A stretch of DNA of 64,000 nucleotides from Pseudomonadota bacterium. GTDB taxonomy: Bacteria; Pseudomonadota; Alphaproteobacteria; Rhizobiales; Devosiaceae. The notes under the pieces are model-generated. The model saw only the letters and a program-made list of their open reading frames with translations. It made no database searches and was not told the DNA's origin. A program made the translations under genes and the position numbers. The stretch is taken from positions 1-64,000 of the forward strand of contig JAEWGT010000001.1 of NCBI GenBank assembly GCA_023388175.1, given 5' to 3'. Numbering within the stretch: position 1 is the first letter of the stretch; every line of letters begins with the position of its first letter. Shown in pieces: positions 46,254-54,297 of the stretch.

Positions 46254-47207
46254 ATGCAGTCCTATCTCGATTTTGAAAAGCCGGTTGCCGATCTTGAAGC
46301 CAAGATTGTTGAGCTCAAGTCGCTGGCCGCCGGCGATCAGGCCGTATCCATCGACGAGGAAGTCAATCGCCTCTCCGCACGTGCTGACGAGGCTCTGGTT
46401 GAAATCTACCGCAAGCTGACGCCCTGGCAGAAAACCCAGGTGGCGCGCCATCCGCAGCGCCCGCATTTTTCCGACTATGTCCGCACGCTGATCACCGAAT
46501 GGCAGCCGCTGGCCGGGGACCGCAAATTCGGCGAAGACGCTGCCTTGCAGGCTGGTTTCGGCCGCTTCAACGGCGTCCCGGTTGCCATTCTCGGCCAGGA
46601 AAAGGGCAATTCCACCGAGACGCGCCTCAAGCACAATTTCGGCATGGCCAATCCCGAGGGTTATCGCAAGGCCGTCCGTATCATGGAAATGGCCGACCGC
46701 TTTTCCATTCCCGTGCTCTCCTTCGTCGACACCGCCGGCGCCTATCCCGGCATCGGCGCCGAGGAACGCGGTCAGGCCGAGGCCATTGCCCGCTCCACTG
46801 AAAAGGGTCTTGAGCTGGGCGTGCCAAATCTCGCCATCATCATCGGCGAAGGCGGCTCGGGCGGCGCCATCGCCATCGCCACGGCCAATCGCGTTTTGAT
46901 GCTCGAAAATTCCATCTATTCGGTGATTTCGCCCGAGGCCGGCGCGTCGATCCTGTTCCGCGATGCAGGTCGCGCCCAGGACATGGCCACCGCCCAGAAG
47001 ATCACCGCGCAGGACCTGCTGGGTTTCGGCGTCATTGACGCCATCATCCCCGAGCCCGCCGGTGGCGCCCATCGTCATCACGGCACGATCATGGATTCCA
47101 CCCGCGCCGCCATCGACAGGTTCCTCAAGGATTTCGATGGCAAGTCCCGGCTCGAGACGCGGGAACATCGACGCGAGAAATTCCTCGCCATCGGCACCAA
47201 TCTCTAG
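46254..47207 (+). CDS. accA: acetyl-CoA carboxylase carboxyltransferase subunit alpha
   Basis: AccA with AccD transfers carboxyl from biotin to acetyl-CoA, the first committed step of fatty acid synthesis. The 317-residue protein has the N-terminal coiled region and the oxyanion-hole regions (GFGRFNGVPVAILGQEKG, then IGEGGSGGAIAIA). The family start MQSYLDFEKPVADLEAKI fixes ATG 46254. A terminator lies 26 bases past the stop. Confidence 0.97.
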   Translation: MQSYLDFEKPVADLEAKIVELKSLAAGDQAVSIDEEVNRLSARADEALVEIYRKLTPWQKTQVARHPQRPHFSDYVRTLITEWQPLAGDRKFGEDAALQAGFGRFNGVPVAILGQEKGNSTETRLKHNFGMANPEGYRKAVRIMEMADRFSIPVLSFVDTAGAYPGIGAEERGQAEAIARSTEKGLELGVPNLAIIIGEGGSGGAIAIATANRVLMLENSIYSVISPEAGASILFRDAGRAQDMATAQKITAQDLLGFGVIDAIIPEPAGGAHRHHGTIMDSTRAAIDRFLKDFDGKSRLETREHRREKFLAIGTNL

Positions 47208-47233
47208 GGATTGAAATCCATGTTCCGACAAAG

Positions 47234-47266
47234 GCCGCCTGTTACTGCAGGCGGCTTTTTGTTTTC
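47234..47266 (+). terminator. accA intrinsic terminator
   Basis: GCCGCCTG (47234-47241) and CAGGCGGC (47248-47255) form an 8-bp stem with a 6-base loop, followed by TTTTTGTTTT. Confidence 0.9.
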
Positions 47267-47405
47267 CATCATGTACACACAAGGGCGTGAACACCCCTAA
47301 CTTCCGGGTAGCTATTGCCGATGGTAAAGGCTTCATTCACCGCATTGGGTCATTTTGCGTAAACCACGCCCCAATGGGGCAATTGCAGCGTGTCGGGCCT
47401 TTCTC

Positions 47406-48431
47406 GTGTCAGCTTCATTCTTCCGCCGTCTCGGCGCCTTTGTAATCCTGTGCTGGCTGGCTGTTGGCCTGGCCGCCTGTGCCAGTTTCGTAAAGGGCGG
47501 CGACAACCGGCATAATGTGCCGCTCTCGGGCAGCGCGGTGCAGGGCCTGCGCAATATGGGCTCGTCGCCCGGCGAGGCCATGCTCGTCCGCATCTTCAAG
47601 GAAGAAGCAGTCCTTGAAGTCTGGAAGCGCACCAGCGGCGGGACCTACAAGCTCTTCAAGACCTACGACATCTGCGCCTATTCGGGCGAACTCGGCCCTA
47701 AATTCAAGGAAGGCGACCGCCAGAGCCCCGAAGGTTTCTCGACGATCACGCCGGGCCTGATGCACCCGAAATCGAACTACTATCTCGCCTTCAATACCGG
47801 CTTCCCCAACAAGTTCGACCGCGCCCATGGCCGCACCGGCTCCAACCTGATGGTACATGGCGATTGCTCGTCCAGCGGCTGCTATGCCATGACGGATCAG
47901 GGCGTAGCCGAAATCTATGCGCTGGCCCGCGAGAGCTTCAAGGGCGGCAATACCAGCTTCCAGCTCCAGAGCTTCCCCTTCCGCATGACGGCTGCCAACC
48001 TGGCCAGGCATTCCTCCAGCCCACATCTCGACTTCTGGAAGAACATCAAGACCGGCTATGACTATTTCGAGCTGACCAAGACCCCGCCTGTCTGGGATGT
48101 CTGCGAAGGCCGCTATATCTTCAACCCGGCCAGTTCGGGCCCGCTCAATGCGCTTGGGCCCTGCCCGCCCACCATCCCCAATGCGGCGCTGACGGCCAAG
48201 CAGCAGGCCGACGACGCGGCCCTGGCCAGCCAGGCGGCGGCCGTTCAGAAAGCGGCCGAGCGCAAGGCCGCCGAGGACGCGGCAGTCAAGGAACGCACAC
48301 AGGCGGTGAACGGCTTCTTCAGCGGCATAGGCAGCATGTTCGGCAGCAACGCAGCTCAGGACCCTGCCACCGCCCCGGTGACCACGGGTAATCCGGCGAG
48401 CCTGCCCACACCGGCGACGCAGCGCCCCTGA
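47406..48431 (+). CDS. L,D-transpeptidase-like lipoprotein (YafK/DpaA family)
   Basis: This protein has a YkuD-like catalytic domain of the YafK type. The motif HGDCSSSGCYAMT near residue 152 carries the catalytic histidine and cysteine. YafK-type enzymes cleave the bond between Braun-type lipoprotein and peptidoglycan or act on meso-DAP cross-links. I favour GTG 47406, which yields a 25-residue lipoprotein signal ending LAVGLAAC, giving an outer-membrane or periplasmic lipoprotein. An upstream TTG at 47355 adds 17 residues without a ribosome site. The C-terminal 80 residues are alanine-rich and coiled-coil-like. Confidence 0.85.
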   Translation: MSASFFRRLGAFVILCWLAVGLAACASFVKGGDNRHNVPLSGSAVQGLRNMGSSPGEAMLVRIFKEEAVLEVWKRTSGGTYKLFKTYDICAYSGELGPKFKEGDRQSPEGFSTITPGLMHPKSNYYLAFNTGFPNKFDRAHGRTGSNLMVHGDCSSSGCYAMTDQGVAEIYALARESFKGGNTSFQLQSFPFRMTAANLARHSSSPHLDFWKNIKTGYDYFELTKTPPVWDVCEGRYIFNPASSGPLNALGPCPPTIPNAALTAKQQADDAALASQAAAVQKAAERKAAEDAAVKERTQAVNGFFSGIGSMFGSNAAQDPATAPVTTGNPASLPTPATQRP

Positions 48432-48507
48432 GACCTGGCCTTAGGGACGCGACAGCGGCGAAGCACTGACATAGTCTCAGGTCCAAGTTCGGCCCCAGTT
48501 TGATGAG

Positions 48508-49188
48508 ATGGCCGGCGCGCGGCACAAGCGGAGACGTCCGGTGGACCAGACCGAACCAAATCGTTCATCACAGGGGTCCAGGATCGATCTGACGCCTGAA
48601 ATGCGCCCCCTTTCGGGCCGGGAACGGGAGCCTGTTGCCCCACCTCACCGCCACTCGAAATGGCCCTTGATCCTCGGCATTTTAGGCTTCGTGTCCGGCC
48701 TGGCCGGCCTCGGCGCAGCCGCCTGGATCTACACCCAGGGACAGGCCGAAACCCGCCGCATCGCCTCGGAAATCGCGCAGTTGCGCGTCAGTCTCGATCT
48801 GTATGCACGCAACGGAAACGCGCTGGAATCCGGCGCTAACGGCTTGGAAGATCTGGAAAATCGCCTAGCCGCTCTTGAGCGGATCGCAGACGTCGGCGCC
48901 ACGCCCGCCTCCGCTGCAAGCCCCGCGCCGGCTGCCACCGCCAACGAGGATTGCCTGCCTCCGGGCATGCGCATTCTCGTCGCCGAGGGCGACAGCTACC
49001 CGATTTGCGAACAGTCCGCCGTGGTCAATGTCGCGCAGGTCGCCAATGGCTATGTCGTGCTGCTCGACGGCACCACCATAGCCTCCGGCGGCTCGATCCT
49101 GCTGGCCGGCACCCCCTGCACCATCGGCGTAACCTCCGGTGGTGACGAGGGGTTGACCGGCTATGCGGAAATCCGCGTCACCTGCTGA
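48508..49188 (+). CDS. single-pass membrane protein of unknown function
   Basis: I do not recognise this 226-residue protein. A basic cytoplasmic N-terminus (about 1-48) precedes one transmembrane helix near residues 52-73 (WPLILGILGFVSGLAGLGAAAW). A helical stretch of about 45 residues follows that may form a coiled coil, then an alanine/proline linker. The small C-terminal beta-rich domain has four cysteines (ANEDCLPPGMRILV, YPICEQSA, GTPCTIGV and the terminal VTC), probably paired as disulfides in the periplasm. It ends three bases from the convergent PpiC gene. Confidence 0.6.
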   Translation: MAGARHKRRRPVDQTEPNRSSQGSRIDLTPEMRPLSGREREPVAPPHRHSKWPLILGILGFVSGLAGLGAAAWIYTQGQAETRRIASEIAQLRVSLDLYARNGNALESGANGLEDLENRLAALERIADVGATPASAASPAPAATANEDCLPPGMRILVAEGDSYPICEQSAVVNVAQVANGYVVLLDGTTIASGGSILLAGTPCTIGVTSGGDEGLTGYAEIRVTC

Positions 49189-49191
49189 GGC

Positions 49192-50085
49192 TTATTCAGC
49201 TGCCGCTTCGGCTTCTTCGGCCTCCTGCGCGTCAAATGACGCCTTGAGCTCGGGATCCTCGATATTGATCTCAACCCCAGCCATCAGCTCGTCGACCTTC
49301 TCGGTGAAGGAGCGCATCAGCAACTGGTTCTGGATCTGGGAGGCCACCTGCTCGAAGCTGGGCGGCGCGGATTTGCGCTTTTCCGCCAGCTTGATGATAT
49401 GCCAGCCGAACTGGGACTGGATCGGCGCGGAAACATCGCCCGGATTTGCCAGGGCAAAGGCGGCTTCCTCAAAGGGCTGCACCATCATGCCGCGCCCGAA
49501 AAATCCAAGATCACCGCCATTGGCAGCGCCGGGATCAATGGAATTTTCGCGGGCCAGCGTGGCGAAATCTGCTCCGCCATCCAGTTCGGCCTTGAGTTCG
49601 TTGGCTTTCGTCTCATCCTCGACCAGAATATGGCTGGCGCGGACCTCATCCTCGGCTTCAAACTGCTGGCCAAAGGCCTCATATTCGGCGCGAGCCGCTT
49701 CTTCCGTCACCGCGCTTGCAATGGCCTCGTTGAAATAGGCCCGGCGCAGCGCGCGTTCTTCAAGATATTTCTGGCGCTGGGCGAAAATCTCGGTCTGATC
49801 CATCCCCGCATCTCGCGCGGCCTTGGACATGACCTTCATGTCGATCAGGATGCGCACGAGGAAGGCGCGACGCTCCTCCGGCGGCATTTGCGCCAGATCC
49901 TGAGCCATGTCTTCGGCGGCAAAGGCCAGGTCGGCCTCGGTAATCACATCGCCGCCCACCGTTGCAACGACAGCATTCGGATCGGCGACGATCGCGTCCT
50001 GCGCCAGAACGCTGCCGGTGGAAAGGGTCGCGATGAGGGCGACGAAGCTGACGGCGCGCATCAGGCGCAGGCTGGATTTCCGCAT
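49192..50085 (-). CDS. periplasmic PpiC-type peptidyl-prolyl isomerase
   Basis: This 297-residue protein has a signal peptide ending GSVLAQ, a SurA-N-like helical chaperone part (about 30-150) and a parvulin domain (about 150-245) with ASHILVEDETKANEL and GGDLGFFGRGMMVQPFEEAAF. It should fold outer-membrane or periplasmic proteins. It is divergent from secA, a conserved arrangement in Hyphomicrobiales that pairs export with folding. Confidence 0.92.
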   Translation of the reverse strand: MRKSSLRLMRAVSFVALIATLSTGSVLAQDAIVADPNAVVATVGGDVITEADLAFAAEDMAQDLAQMPPEERRAFLVRILIDMKVMSKAARDAGMDQTEIFAQRQKYLEERALRRAYFNEAIASAVTEEAARAEYEAFGQQFEAEDEVRASHILVEDETKANELKAELDGGADFATLARENSIDPGAANGGDLGFFGRGMMVQPFEEAAFALANPGDVSAPIQSQFGWHIIKLAEKRKSAPPSFEQVASQIQNQLLMRSFTEKVDELMAGVEINIEDPELKASFDAQEAEEAEAAAE

Positions 50086-50492
50086 GGCGTTGTATTTCTC
50101 CTGAGCCGGATCACCTTGCCCGGCATGGTCAATAATTGTGTCGTGCTTCGCGCTCGCACGGCAGAAAGGCCAAATTGTGCCGGAAGGCAGACGATTACCT
50201 CGTCTTCACGTGTGCCTGATATGCCCGGAAAACTTGAGGCGGACCTTGGTGTGGCCGATTTCGCATACGTTGACAATAGAAGACCCCACTCTTACATCTC
50301 ACCCGCTTTTCCAGAGCATGGACCGCTGCCGCGCAGGATAAACGTGCGGTGGACATGCGACACGAGACACATTCGGAAACCCTGAGGGTTTACCAACGTT
50401 GTAGCGAGGCGGAATGGGCTGGCAGACGCAGCCAGAAACTGACGCGCCGCCCGATCCACCGCCTGCCGCCGACATAAAAAGGACTGCAAAAC
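50086..50492. other. divergent PpiC/secA control region
   Basis: This 407-bp gap holds a probable secA promoter: TTGACA (50270-50275) and TACATC (50293-50298), 17 bp apart. That leaves a secA leader of about 190 bases, long enough for regulation. I see no SecM-like coding frame with an arrest motif. No other gene is visible. Confidence 0.5.
50270..50298 (+). promoter_or_regulatory. probable secA promoter
   Basis: A consensus -35 TTGACA (50270-50275) precedes TACATC (50293-50298) at 17 bp. The -10 is weak in the last positions. Confidence 0.5.
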
Positions 50493-53189
50493 ATGGCACT
50501 TGCTGCGCTTGCCCGAAAAATCTTCGGGTCACCCTCCGATAGGCAGGTCAAGCAGTATCAGGGCAAGGTGGCGGCGATTAACGCGCTCGAGCCCGAACTG
50601 GCAAAACTGAGCGATGATGCGCTCAAGGCCCGCACGGGTGAATTCAAGGCCCACCTGGAAAAGGGCGGCAAGCTGGACGATCTCATCGTGCCGGCCTTTG
50701 CCACGGTGCGCGAAGCATCCAAGCGCGTGCTGGGCATGCGTCACTTCGACACCCAGTTGATCGGCGGCATGGTGATGAACGACCGTTCCATTGCCGAAAT
50801 GCGCACCGGTGAAGGCAAGACGCTCGTTGCAACCCTGCCCATGTATCTCAATGCCCTCACCGGCAAGGGCGCGCATCTGGTGACCGTCAACGACTACCTC
50901 GTGCGCCGCGACGCACAGTGGATGGGCCAGATCTACGGTTTCCTCGGCCTGACGACCGGCATCATCGTGCCCGGCATCAACGATGCTGATCGCAAGGCCG
51001 CTTACGAATGCGACATTACCTACGGCACCAATAACGAGCTCGGCTTCGACTATCTGCGCGACAACATGAAATATACCCGCGCCCAGATGGTGCAGCGCGG
51101 GCACGAATTCGCCATTGTCGACGAAGTGGACTCCATCCTTATCGACGAAGCGCGGACCCCATTGATCATTTCCGGCCCCGCCGAGGACCGCTCCGACCTC
51201 TATATCAAGATCGACGGCCTCATGCCGATGATCGAAGAGGGCGACTTCGAGATCGAGGAAAAGCACCGCTCGGCCACCTTTACCGATCAGGGCGTGGAAA
51301 AGCTTGAAGCCGCTCTCGCTGATGCCGGGCTGCTCAAGGGCGGCTCCATGTATGACGTCGAAAACGTCATTCTGGTCCACCATGCCAATTCCGCCCTGCG
51401 GGCACACAAGCTGTTCCGCAAGGACAAGGACTATATCGTCCGCAATGACGAAGTGGTCATCATCGACGAATTCTCCGGCCGCATGATGCCGGGCCGCCGG
51501 TACTCGGAAGGCCTGCACCAGGCTCTGGAGGCCAAGGAACGGGTCAAGATCCAGCCCGAGAACCAGACACTGGCCTCGATCACCTTCCAGAACTATTTCC
51601 GCCTTTACAAAAAGCTTGCCGGCATGACCGGTACGGCAGCGACCGAAGCCGAAGAGTTCGGCGATATCTACGGTCTGGGCGTCACCACCGTGCCGACCAA
51701 CCTGCCGGTCCAGCGTATCGACGAAGACGATGCCATCTATCGCACGGCGGCTGAAAAGTTCGACGCCATCGCCGATCTGATCAAGGAATGCCAGGACCGC
51801 GGCCAGCCCGTGCTTGTCGGCACGACCTCGATCGAAAAATCCGAAATGCTCGCCGACATCCTGCGCACCAAGAATGTCGGGCACATGAACGTGCTCAATG
51901 CCCGTCACCACGAGCAGGAAGCCTTTATCGTCGCCGATGCTGGCCTGCCTGGCGCTATCACCATCGCCACCAACATGGCCGGTCGCGGTACCGACATTCA
52001 GCTCGGCGGCAATCTGGAAATGCGCATCCAGAAAGAGGCAGAAGGCCTTGAAGGGGAAGCGCGCGAGGCCAAGATCGCCGAGATCAAGGCCAAGATCGCC
52101 GAAGACAAGCAGAAGGCGCTTGCCGCTGGTGGTCTCATGGTGATCGGCACAGAGCGGCATGAGAGCCGCCGCATCGACAACCAGCTGCGCGGCCGTTCGG
52201 GCCGTCAGGGCGATCCGGGACACTCGAAATTCTTCCTCTCGCTTCAGGACGACCTGATGCGCATCTTCCCCATCGAGAGCATGGATTCCATGCTCGGCAA
52301 GCTGGGGCTGGAACAGGGTGAGAGCATCACCCACCCCTGGGTCACCAAGGCCATCGAGCGCGCTCAGGGCAAGGTGGAATCGCGCAACTTCGACATCCGC
52401 AAGAACATCCTCAAATACGACGACGTGATGAATGATCAGCGCAAGGTGATCTTCGAGCAGCGTCTCGAATTCATGGATGCCGACGACGTCAGCGAAACCA
52501 TCACAGAGATGCGTCATGGCGTGGTCGAGAATGTCGTGTCCAAGGCCATTCCGCCCCGTTCCTACCCCGAACAGTGGAATACCGAACAGCTTCAGGCCGC
52601 CGCCAAGACCTATCTCAATATCGATATTCCCGCCGCCGAATGGGCTGCCGAGGAAGGCATTGATGCCGAAGTGGTGGAAGACCGTATCCGCGACGCCTCA
52701 GACGCCCTGATTGCCGCCAAGGAAGAAAAATACTCGGCTAACATCATGCGCCAGGTGGAAAAGTCCATCCTGCTGCAATCGGTGGATGGGCTCTGGCGCG
52801 AGCATCTGGTCATGCTCGACCATCTGTCCAAGGTCGTGGGCTGGCGCGGTATCGCCCAGCGCGATCCGCTCAACGAATATAAGCAGGAAGCCTATGAGCT
52901 GTTCCAGGCCCTCCTTGCCAATCTGCGCGAGCTGGTGACCACCCAGCTCAGCCATATCGAACTGCAGATCCGCCAGCCCGAACCCCCGTCGGCGCCGGAC
53001 ATGTCCCGCCTGACGACGAGCCATATCGACCCGGCCACCGGAGAAAACGACGCCGAAGGCGAGACCGTCGCCAGCCCTGACGGCCTGCCTCCGGTCGACC
53101 CGAAATTGCTGGTGGGTGTTTCCCGCAACGCCCCCTGCCCCTGCGGTTCAGGCAAGAAGTTCAAGCATTGCCACGGCGCTTTCGCCTGA
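50493..53189 (+). CDS. secA: preprotein translocase ATPase SecA
   Basis: SecA is the motor that drives preproteins through SecYEG. The 898-residue protein has Walker A RTGEGKTL near residue 105, the DEVDSILIDEA Walker B, the preprotein-crosslinking domain, the IRA2/helicase region GRGTDIQLGG and the SEC-C zinc motif CPCGSGKKFKHCHG at the C-terminus, preceded by a proline-rich linker. ATG 50493 follows AAAAGGA. A terminator lies past the stop. Confidence 0.98.
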   Translation: MALAALARKIFGSPSDRQVKQYQGKVAAINALEPELAKLSDDALKARTGEFKAHLEKGGKLDDLIVPAFATVREASKRVLGMRHFDTQLIGGMVMNDRSIAEMRTGEGKTLVATLPMYLNALTGKGAHLVTVNDYLVRRDAQWMGQIYGFLGLTTGIIVPGINDADRKAAYECDITYGTNNELGFDYLRDNMKYTRAQMVQRGHEFAIVDEVDSILIDEARTPLIISGPAEDRSDLYIKIDGLMPMIEEGDFEIEEKHRSATFTDQGVEKLEAALADAGLLKGGSMYDVENVILVHHANSALRAHKLFRKDKDYIVRNDEVVIIDEFSGRMMPGRRYSEGLHQALEAKERVKIQPENQTLASITFQNYFRLYKKLAGMTGTAATEAEEFGDIYGLGVTTVPTNLPVQRIDEDDAIYRTAAEKFDAIADLIKECQDRGQPVLVGTTSIEKSEMLADILRTKNVGHMNVLNARHHEQEAFIVADAGLPGAITIATNMAGRGTDIQLGGNLEMRIQKEAEGLEGEAREAKIAEIKAKIAEDKQKALAAGGLMVIGTERHESRRIDNQLRGRSGRQGDPGHSKFFLSLQDDLMRIFPIESMDSMLGKLGLEQGESITHPWVTKAIERAQGKVESRNFDIRKNILKYDDVMNDQRKVIFEQRLEFMDADDVSETITEMRHGVVENVVSKAIPPRSYPEQWNTEQLQAAAKTYLNIDIPAAEWAAEEGIDAEVVEDRIRDASDALIAAKEEKYSANIMRQVEKSILLQSVDGLWREHLVMLDHLSKVVGWRGIAQRDPLNEYKQEAYELFQALLANLRELVTTQLSHIELQIRQPEPPSAPDMSRLTTSHIDPATGENDAEGETVASPDGLPPVDPKLLVGVSRNAPCPCGSGKKFKHCHGAFA

Positions 53190-53210
53190 TCGGCACTACC
53201 AGGAAATGAC

Positions 53211-53238
53211 AAGGGCGGCTCAAGGGCCGCCCTTTTTT
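53211..53238 (+). terminator. secA intrinsic terminator
   Basis: AAGGGCGGC (53211-53219) and GCCGCCCTT (53226-53234) form a 9-bp stem followed by a T-run. The last codons of the convergent tetR-type gene lie inside the hairpin. Confidence 0.9.
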
Positions 53239-53870
53239 ATTCTTGTTGCGCCCTGCTGGGGCTTATAGCCCACAACACCCTTCAGGATCGTATCGACCAC
53301 GCTGTCGATCTGCCCCGCGGCCGCGTCCAGATGCCCGAGCAGCAATTGATGCCAGGCATAGGATACGACGAGGTCGATGATCAGCATGGCATCGGTGTCA
53401 TCGGGCACCTCGCCTCTGGCCTTGGCCTTGTCGATCATGTGTACGGCAATGCTCTTCCGGTCGGCCTGATAGGCCTGCAATGCCGCGGCTGCGTCGGCGT
53501 CGTTCTGGGCTTCGGAAATCACGGCGCGATAGACCAGCCCGCAAAGGCTGCCGCGCCAGAAGCCGATCAATTGATTATCCAGAAAACCAATAAGGTCACC
53601 GCGCAACGTGCCGCTGTCGACGAAAGTCCGCGCATTCTTGAAGCGCTTGTAAACGTCCAGCATCAGCGCGGTGCGATTGGGCCACCAGCGGTAAATGGTC
53701 GGCTTGCCCGCCCGCGCCCGCCGGGCCACGGCTTCGACGGAGAAGCCGGACAATCCGTTCTCCTCTAGCACGGCTTCTGCAGCGTCCAGTATCGCTTCCT
53801 GGCTCGCCGGATTGCGTCGCGCGCCAATGGACCGCCGGCTGTTCTGCTCTGTTTCGGCATCTGTGCTCAT
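53220..53870 (-). CDS. TetR family transcriptional regulator
   Basis: This 216-residue repressor has the N-terminal helix-turn-helix of the TetR family (about 25-70, AVARRARAGKPTIYRWWPNRTAL). The C-terminal ligand-binding domain is not assignable. The first 20 residues are polar and variable. It diverges from the DUF2798 gene across 99 bp that carry two matching palindromes (53914-53930 and 53939-53954). It therefore very probably regulates that gene, and perhaps itself and the BCCT gene downstream. Confidence 0.9.
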   Translation of the reverse strand: MSTDAETEQNSRRSIGARRNPASQEAILDAAEAVLEENGLSGFSVEAVARRARAGKPTIYRWWPNRTALMLDVYKRFKNARTFVDSGTLRGDLIGFLDNQLIGFWRGSLCGLVYRAVISEAQNDADAAAALQAYQADRKSIAVHMIDKAKARGEVPDDTDAMLIIDLVVSYAWHQLLLGHLDAAAGQIDSVVDTILKGVVGYKPQQGATRIKKGGP

Positions 53871-53908
53871 GACCTCTATATGGCGGACAAAAGGTCCAAA
53901 GAAAAGAG

Positions 53909-53937
53909 TTGAACGAAACGGATCGTTTCGTTATATA
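53909..53937 (+). promoter_or_regulatory. promoter of the DUF2798 gene
   Basis: TTGAAC (53909-53914) and TATATA (53932-53937) lie 17 bp apart, close to consensus. The first operator fills the spacer and the second lies over the transcription start. Confidence 0.75.
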
Positions 53938-53954
53938 TCGAAACGATCCGTTTC
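53914..53954. promoter_or_regulatory. twin operator for the adjacent TetR regulator
   Basis: Site 1 (53914-53930) is CGAAACG-GAT-CGTTTCG. Site 2 (53939-53954) is CGAAACG-ATC-CGTTTC. Both share half-sites and lie centred about 25 bp apart, over the promoter of the next gene. Binding would block RNA polymerase. Confidence 0.8.
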
Positions 53955-53969
53955 TATGGAGAGCATTGA

Positions 53970-54200
53970 ATGTCCATTCCTGCACGCCTGCGCATGACCT
54001 TGGTGATGACGTTTGCAGTTTATCCCGTCGTCACTCTCTATCTCTACATCCTGATGCCACTGACCGATGGCTGGACCATCTGGCAGCGCAGCCTGGTTCT
54101 TGTGCCGATGATGGCCGCCACAATCGTCCTGGCAGTCGTACCCCTCGTCACCCGCCACTTCGGTGCTTTCATAGCAGGCAGGAAGCTTGCGGCGACTTAA
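53970..54200 (+). CDS. DUF2798-like small membrane protein
   Basis: This 76-residue protein has two membrane helices (about 8-30 and 42-62), with the pattern RLRMTLVMTFAVYPVVTLYLYILMP in the first and LVLVPMMAATIVLAVVPLVTR in the second. It resembles DUF2798 proteins, which often occur under TetR-type or stress-responsive control. Function is unknown. GGAGAG precedes ATG 53970. It lies directly under the twin operator and 97 bp before the BCCT gene. Confidence 0.75.
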   Translation: MSIPARLRMTLVMTFAVYPVVTLYLYILMPLTDGWTIWQRSLVLVPMMAATIVLAVVPLVTRHFGAFIAGRKLAAT

Positions 54201-54297
54201 CTTATGTTGGGAACCAAGTCCGCGCCTTCCGACTTAGCATTTTGGCGGTGTTTTGCCGGCAGTAACCGGCAGCCAAAAGCGTCAGGAAATAGCGTCC

